Shown here: piece by piece, positions 59,901 through 64,000 of the stretch
Position numbering within the stretch: position 1 is the first letter of the stretch
Layout: every line of letters begins with the position of its first letter
Origin: Blasia pusilla
Taxonomy: Eukaryota > Marchantiophyta > Marchantiopsida > Blasiales
Reading direction: 5' to 3'
NCBI GenBank assembly: GCA_050084515.1
Contig: CM114272.1
Span: forward strand, 12,276,001-12,340,000
Length of the DNA: 64,000 nt
Translations under genes and position numbers: made by a program
Notes under the pieces: model-generated
Told to the model about the DNA's origin: nothing
Databases searched by the model: none
Seen by the model: only the letters and a program-made list of their open reading frames with translations

Positions 59901-60576
59901 AGCGAAGGAGATCAATTTGGCTTAACCAGGTCCAAGCAGTTGTTGTGGGAAGTGCAGTAGGAGGTGGTATCGGGTTAGGGATTGAAGGCCCATGCATGGA
60001 TCGACAGTACCGCTGATGTCTTTTGATCCCATCAGGAGCAAACTCCTTACCACAAGGTATGCAATGAGCCTTTGGTACAAATGGAGAAGTAAAAGGGTTA
60101 CAAGGAGAGGAAGTGGGAGGTGCAAGAGGTAGTGATGGCCGACGATGAGGGGGTAAGTAGGTTGGGGAAGGAGGAGGAGGAAGAGGGGAGATTTGGGTAG
60201 CATACATGGGAGTTGGAAGCAAGGGCATAGATGAGATATGTGGGGATGGCAAAGTAGAAGGATTCCGTAATAATGGATCAAGATTAGGCTCATTAGGACA
60301 AGGCAAAGAAGGGAGAAGAGGAGAATCTTGAAGAAATGTAGCGAGTGTAATGGGTATATTAGCATTTGGAGGAAAATGGCAAGATCTACGATGAGGAGGT
60401 GAACCAGGGGGAGAAGTTACGGCTGTAGGAGGGCGTGTAAAACCAGATAAGCGAGTAGATGCAGAATCCAACTCCATCTCTGATGACATAGAAGTAAAGG
60501 TAGGCAAGTCATCGAAGACAAGAAAAGACATATGAAACATGGTTTGGAGAAAGCATGAGGATAACGAGCAAAGCAA
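57000..60576 (-). pseudogene. Non-LTR retrotransposon with restriction-like endonuclease, AT-rich copy B
   Basis: Longer copy of the family also found at 26653-29292. The first part (59830-60576) is Pro/Ser-rich and carries a C2HC finger, CIPCGKEFAPDGIKRHQRYC, at about 60004-60063. RT: GDWENLQNERV, FSRTAQALGPLP, GLSRMVFEHLRDC, GVRPLAIGEVLYRLVSRSL, HQFGVATPRVCEAV and motif A IQVDVANAFN at 58946-58975, followed by a TGA. Then come GCGTHQGDPMG, motif C reading SIVDDTHIIGPP (58655-58678) and a thumb region. C-terminal: a CCHC-like zinc region with GGERTATHDVIREAV, then nuclease blocks RRVDLVMSRGG, GDVVVADPTH and FIPFAVEVFGHLH, and a tail CISTALQHAQALAL ending near 57070. Target-primed retrotransposition is known for this class. 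Stops and frameshifts make it inactive. Confidence 0.82.
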
Positions 60577-61825
60577 AAGTCGTGGAATCTGTCCAAAAGA
60601 AATTTAGATGGAGAGATGAAGATTAGGCAATACCGAATTTATGATTGAAAGTTACTATAAGAAAAATATAAAAAGCAATTGAAAAGGAAAAGTGATCTAT
60701 ATGGTATTGGAAGAGGTGGCTCAAGAATATAAATTTATAATATCCTGAAGGAGATGGCAAATGTATGTAGGGGCGAAATAGTAAGGTAAGGAGTTGAAAG
60801 AGCAAGGAAGACTTTTGGGGGGAATTGACCTAAAACAAACCCGTACACAAAAATAGGCACCTACAGAGAAGGAAAAAAACCTAGAAAATCTACTTGATAT
60901 CAAAAGAAAGAGCTCATCAAGACGATCGAAACAAGCCCAAACACGTCCAAAATTGATATTCGAGAAGAAAGTTCTAAAAAAAATTGGAAACACCAAAAAA
61001 GGGAATGTAAGGAGTAAGGGAGCCACCCACCAATGACCACTATGGGGGAATGAGTTCGTAATCTTGGGCCCAGCCCATATCAAAAGATCCAAAAAAGCAA
61101 GAGGAATCCCTTAAACCGATGGTAACCCGGTATCACTCTATAAGGAGAGCGCTATGTTTGAAATTGCGTATAGGAATCTATGAGCACATTTAGGAGAGAA
61201 GGAGGTCCAAAGATCCTAAGAACTTTGGAAAACTCAATCTTAACTGGAAAAAAGAGGAACCCAAAGTTCAAGCTTGAGAAGATGAATATATTGGGCCTTA
61301 GATTGAAAAGATTGGATCACCATGGAAATAGTTACAAGCAAAATTCTAGACGTCCCTCCATCTTCTCCGCCATAGTCCTCCTCCTCCATGTCCTCTCCAT
61401 CTTCCTTAATAGTAATAATATTAATAGTATAGATTATTACATGCATCTCTCTACTCGTCCCCTCTCATATGTGAAATCTAATATTTGAAAGTATGCGGCC
61501 AGGTTTGTTTGGTCAAACGGTTCCGAGTACGGTGGGAAGAAACGAGGTAAAGAATAACACAGGGGTAACTTTCTTGTTTCAACTAGGAGAATTAAACCCG
61601 AGAAAAAACCGGCCCTAGAAAATTTGAATGCCGTGGGGAGAGAATTAATACTAACACGGCAGTATCCATCTAATTGTCCATAAATTCAAATCTGACGGTT
61701 GAGAATATCCACTTTATTACAAAAATAAACCTCGGAAGAGGCTCGGAAGAGGACAAAGAGAGGTAATAACTTCTCAAAAGAAGAGCCAAAAAATGCATAT
61801 TGGAATGCAAAAAGAAAATGGCAAC
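60577..61825. other. Upstream region of copy B and unassigned DNA
   Basis: May include the 5' untranslated part of the non-LTR element (60577-61130). 61131-61825 shows no recognisable gene or repeat. Confidence 0.35.
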
Positions 61826-61933
61826 TAGCCAACACCAACTCAACGAGCTACACGATTGATAGTCTAAAACAAATCTAACAAGAATACTAGTGGTTGGTCA
61901 GAGGTGAATGGACGACGAGGCAAGCGACCACCA
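61826..61933 (-). repeat. 3'-end fragment of the copy-B-type non-LTR element
   Basis: Matches 57003-57110 closely: CTCAACGAGCTACACGATTG, then ATAG(C/T)CT(G/A)AAA, GTGGTTGGTCAGA and ATGGACGACGAGGC appear in the same order and orientation, and in the minus reading this is the RRPF C-terminal tail and the 3' untranslated region. It is only about 100 bp long, as expected of a strongly 5'-truncated insertion. Confidence 0.75.
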
Positions 61934-62010
61934 AGGTTGCACGCGGGCAAAATCTGTGTCTGCGGAACTGTCCGTGTCCATGTCCGCGGACATATGTCCA
62001 TGCAGGCCCC
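61934..62010. repeat. Left half of the GGTTGCAC small element family
   Basis: Starts GGTTGCACGCGGGCAAAATC and contains GTCCGTGTCCATGTCCGCGG and ACATATGTCCATG, matching the left end and interior of the element at 42611-42777. The matching right end is not visible. Confidence 0.55.
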
Positions 62011-62679
62011 GGTTCGGGCTCCGTGAGCCTGCGTTTCCTGCGGCCCGCACTCACGCTTGTGCACATCAAGCAATCCGCCCTTTCCCGGCTAGTTCGCATC
62101 ATACCCGACCCCCAATTTTTGCCGGACCCGCGAGCCCCCCCGCCCGCTCCAAATTTTTAGGGTGCCTTGATAGCTAAGGACTCTCAAGGTTACTAGGAAT
62201 TTGGAGAAATCCCTTGAGTGCCTTTTGGGAGTACTGGATTTTATTTGGGACCAACTTGGATATTTGCGCTCCTTGTTGCATCTGAAATAAACTCCAATTG
62301 ACTCCACATTAGGTGAGTGTTTGTGAGTGTTGGAATCTCTTGTTTCACAAAACTTCTTTGGTGATTTTAAGATCTCCGATTCATAGGCCCGAGTATTTTG
62401 TCTTGTTCCATTTGTTCTCCTTAGCACATCCGGGATGTGGAGGTGATCAAGGAACCTTGTCTAAACACACCCACATCTACCTATTTCCTTTGAGAGCCCA
62501 ACCCTAAACTTCCATCATTCACGCGTTGGTACATTTTGAGCCATTGTTTTAGCATCTCACGTCATTCTCTTTTCAGTATTTTCTTATCTCAACCCATACA
62601 TTTCTTTCCCTTGTATTTTTTAAGATATTATTGTCTTCTTCATCCGAGAGAAATATCTAGTGGGGCTAGGTCATCGAGA
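62011..62679. other. Unassigned DNA upstream of kinase-like relic
   Basis: No gene recognised. It may include the promoter or first exons of the kinase-like sequence that follows. Confidence 0.35.
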
Positions 62680-63960
62680 GCGGGAGAGAACCGAAATAAG
62701 TCCAACATCGGTGCCAAGAGGCAAAGAGTAAGTTTGAGGAATGATTTCAACATGGACATAAGAGAGGCATGGTTAGACTCGTTTTTCCAACTTTCTTTAG
62801 ACAAGAGACAATCCTACATTTCAAGGGGTATGGATTGTTTACATGACTATACCTTGGAATTGCAGAGATTGTCCAATAGAGTGGCAAAGTCATTTGACTG
62901 GGAAGAGGATGCCGCGGAGGCTGATAGGTTGACTAAATTTTGTGCCCAACAAGGTGTTGACCTGGAGAGAGCTTATGTCCATCTCAAGACATATAAGGAT
63001 GAGAAGTAGAATGCTGTAGAGTCGGCTCTCCTAGAAAGATTCTATATAGAGTTAAGAAGTGCTCAACGTCTTTTCAAGGGACGTAGTACTTCTCTGGGGC
63101 TGACATTGATTGTTCCATGTGCAATAACTTTGATTTCTGATAAGAATGTAGTAAAAGGACATGACCCGAGTGATATTATGGGAACCAATTTACATGGAAT
63201 TTTGTACGGTTGTAAACTAAACGGAACCCATGGCTTTAGGAAAGAAATGTACTATTGCATGAAAGTGTATAAAGAATCATCTCTATTAGGATCTAGAAAA
63301 TGGATGATGCGAGAGGAGTTGTTTGCGAGTATTTTACATCACGGTGTTGCTCGCATGGTGAGAAGGTTGATCGAGGATCCATCGCGTGCCATTTTTCCAT
63401 ATTGGAATGGTGGACACCTCAAAAATTGGTTGCGAGCATGCCATAACTTGAAGAACGGCGGGGGTAATCTAGGAAAGTTGGAAAAGATGAGATGTCTCGC
63501 AATAGCATAAAATGTCGTCCAGCTTGTGGTTTCCCTTCTTGGTACCATGGACACTGTCCACAAGCGTAGGGTTTTTCATACCGACATCCACGCTAGAAAC
63601 ATGTTCATCCATTTTGGATCCAACTCTAGCCCATACATCGGCCTTGGAGATTGGGGAAATGCCTTGCTCAAGGGTTGAATTCACAAGAAGTTTGAGACGC
63701 CCTCAATATAACTCAACAACTTGTGCTAAACCATCATCAAAATCCATTGATGGATGAGCTTTTTTTGAGGAGACTCAAATTTTTCTTGCCATCTTTCTTA
63801 TGGCAAGATATTCCTCAAAGGACTGAAGGCGGATATCCTCGAACATACTATTACCCTCGTCGAATGCAAGAGGAACTATTTGGATTCTTCGAGAGAGAGT
63901 GAGAGATGTTTCCAACACAGCCAACGCAAGAAACTCATGATGGTGAAGTTGATGTTGAGT
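62680..63960 (+). pseudogene. Protein-kinase-like gene, broken by stops
   Basis: An N-terminal helical part of unknown family (NMDIREAWLDSFFQLSLDKR, AEADRLTKFCAQQGVDLERA) runs to a TAG at 63007-63009. In the same frame the kinase N-lobe follows: GILYGCKLNGT, YYCMKVYKES (the lysine of the VAIK-type strand) and MMREELFASILHHG (the glutamate of helix C). A hinge-like PYWNGGHLKNWL comes next, then a TAA at 63508-63510. After it come the catalytic loop FHTDIHARNMFIHF (at about 63575) and IGLGDWG (DFG position, about 63640). A frameshift after DWGNALLKG leads to another frame reading NHHQNPLMDELFLRRLKFF. Catalytic residues (Lys, Glu, Asp/Asn, Asp) are kept, but at least two stops and one frameshift separate them. 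It may be a young pseudogene. I do not recognise the subfamily. Confidence 0.6.
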
Positions 63961-64000
63961 TAGAAAGGATTATTCCTCGTAGAGATGTGACGTGCGTGAC

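Overview
The window is nuclear DNA of a green plant, probably a non-flowering land plant or close streptophyte relative. This rests on a plastid-targeted copper chaperone gene with GT-AG introns, a xyloglucan-type GT34 glycosyltransferase, initiator-Met-primed chromoviruses, Helitron and CACTA DNA transposons, and non-LTR elements of the restriction-like-endonuclease type, which are unusual in flowering plants. The lineage call is inference. Only two genes look intact: CCS (minus strand, 2105-5986, five exons) and an intronless XXT-like gene (plus strand, 45175-46407). Almost everything else that can be recognised is transposon-derived or a broken gene.

Layout. 1-1030: C-terminal remnant of a Ty1/copia element and a likely LTR. 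2105-5986: CCS. 8023-8991: relic of the cell-cycle gene APC2, interrupted at 8992 by a 6.5-kb Ty3/gypsy chromovirus (8992-15510, minus strand) with both LTRs. The reverse transcriptase of that element is itself split by a 612-bp unknown insertion (11814-12425) with an AAGT target duplication and a run of strong hairpins. 15.5-20.6 kb: unusual repeats, including a cluster of GGATCTTAAGATCC palindromes, a nested inverted repeat and an old 0.4-kb direct repeat. 20617-23.6 kb: a second, 5'-truncated chromovirus on the plus strand. 26653-29292: first (GC-rich) copy of a non-LTR element with a restriction-like endonuclease. 29.3-36.9 kb: no recognisable gene. 36.9-42.1 kb: gypsy fragments, then a decayed CACTA (TNP2/DUF4218) transposase. 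42611-42777: a small terminal-inverted-repeat element. 45175-46407: XXT. 49330-55060: decayed Helitron (minus strand). 57000-60576: second (AT-rich) copy of the non-LTR family, with a separate 3' fragment at 61826. 62680-63960: kinase-like gene broken by stops and running toward the window edge.

The two intact genes act in unrelated housekeeping roles: copper loading of superoxide dismutase, and cell-wall xyloglucan side-chain synthesis. There is no operon-like logic. The striking property of the window is layered transposon insertion (gypsy into APC2, unknown element into gypsy) and an abundance of short perfect foldback sequences. All family calls were made by reading translations by eye; no database search was run.
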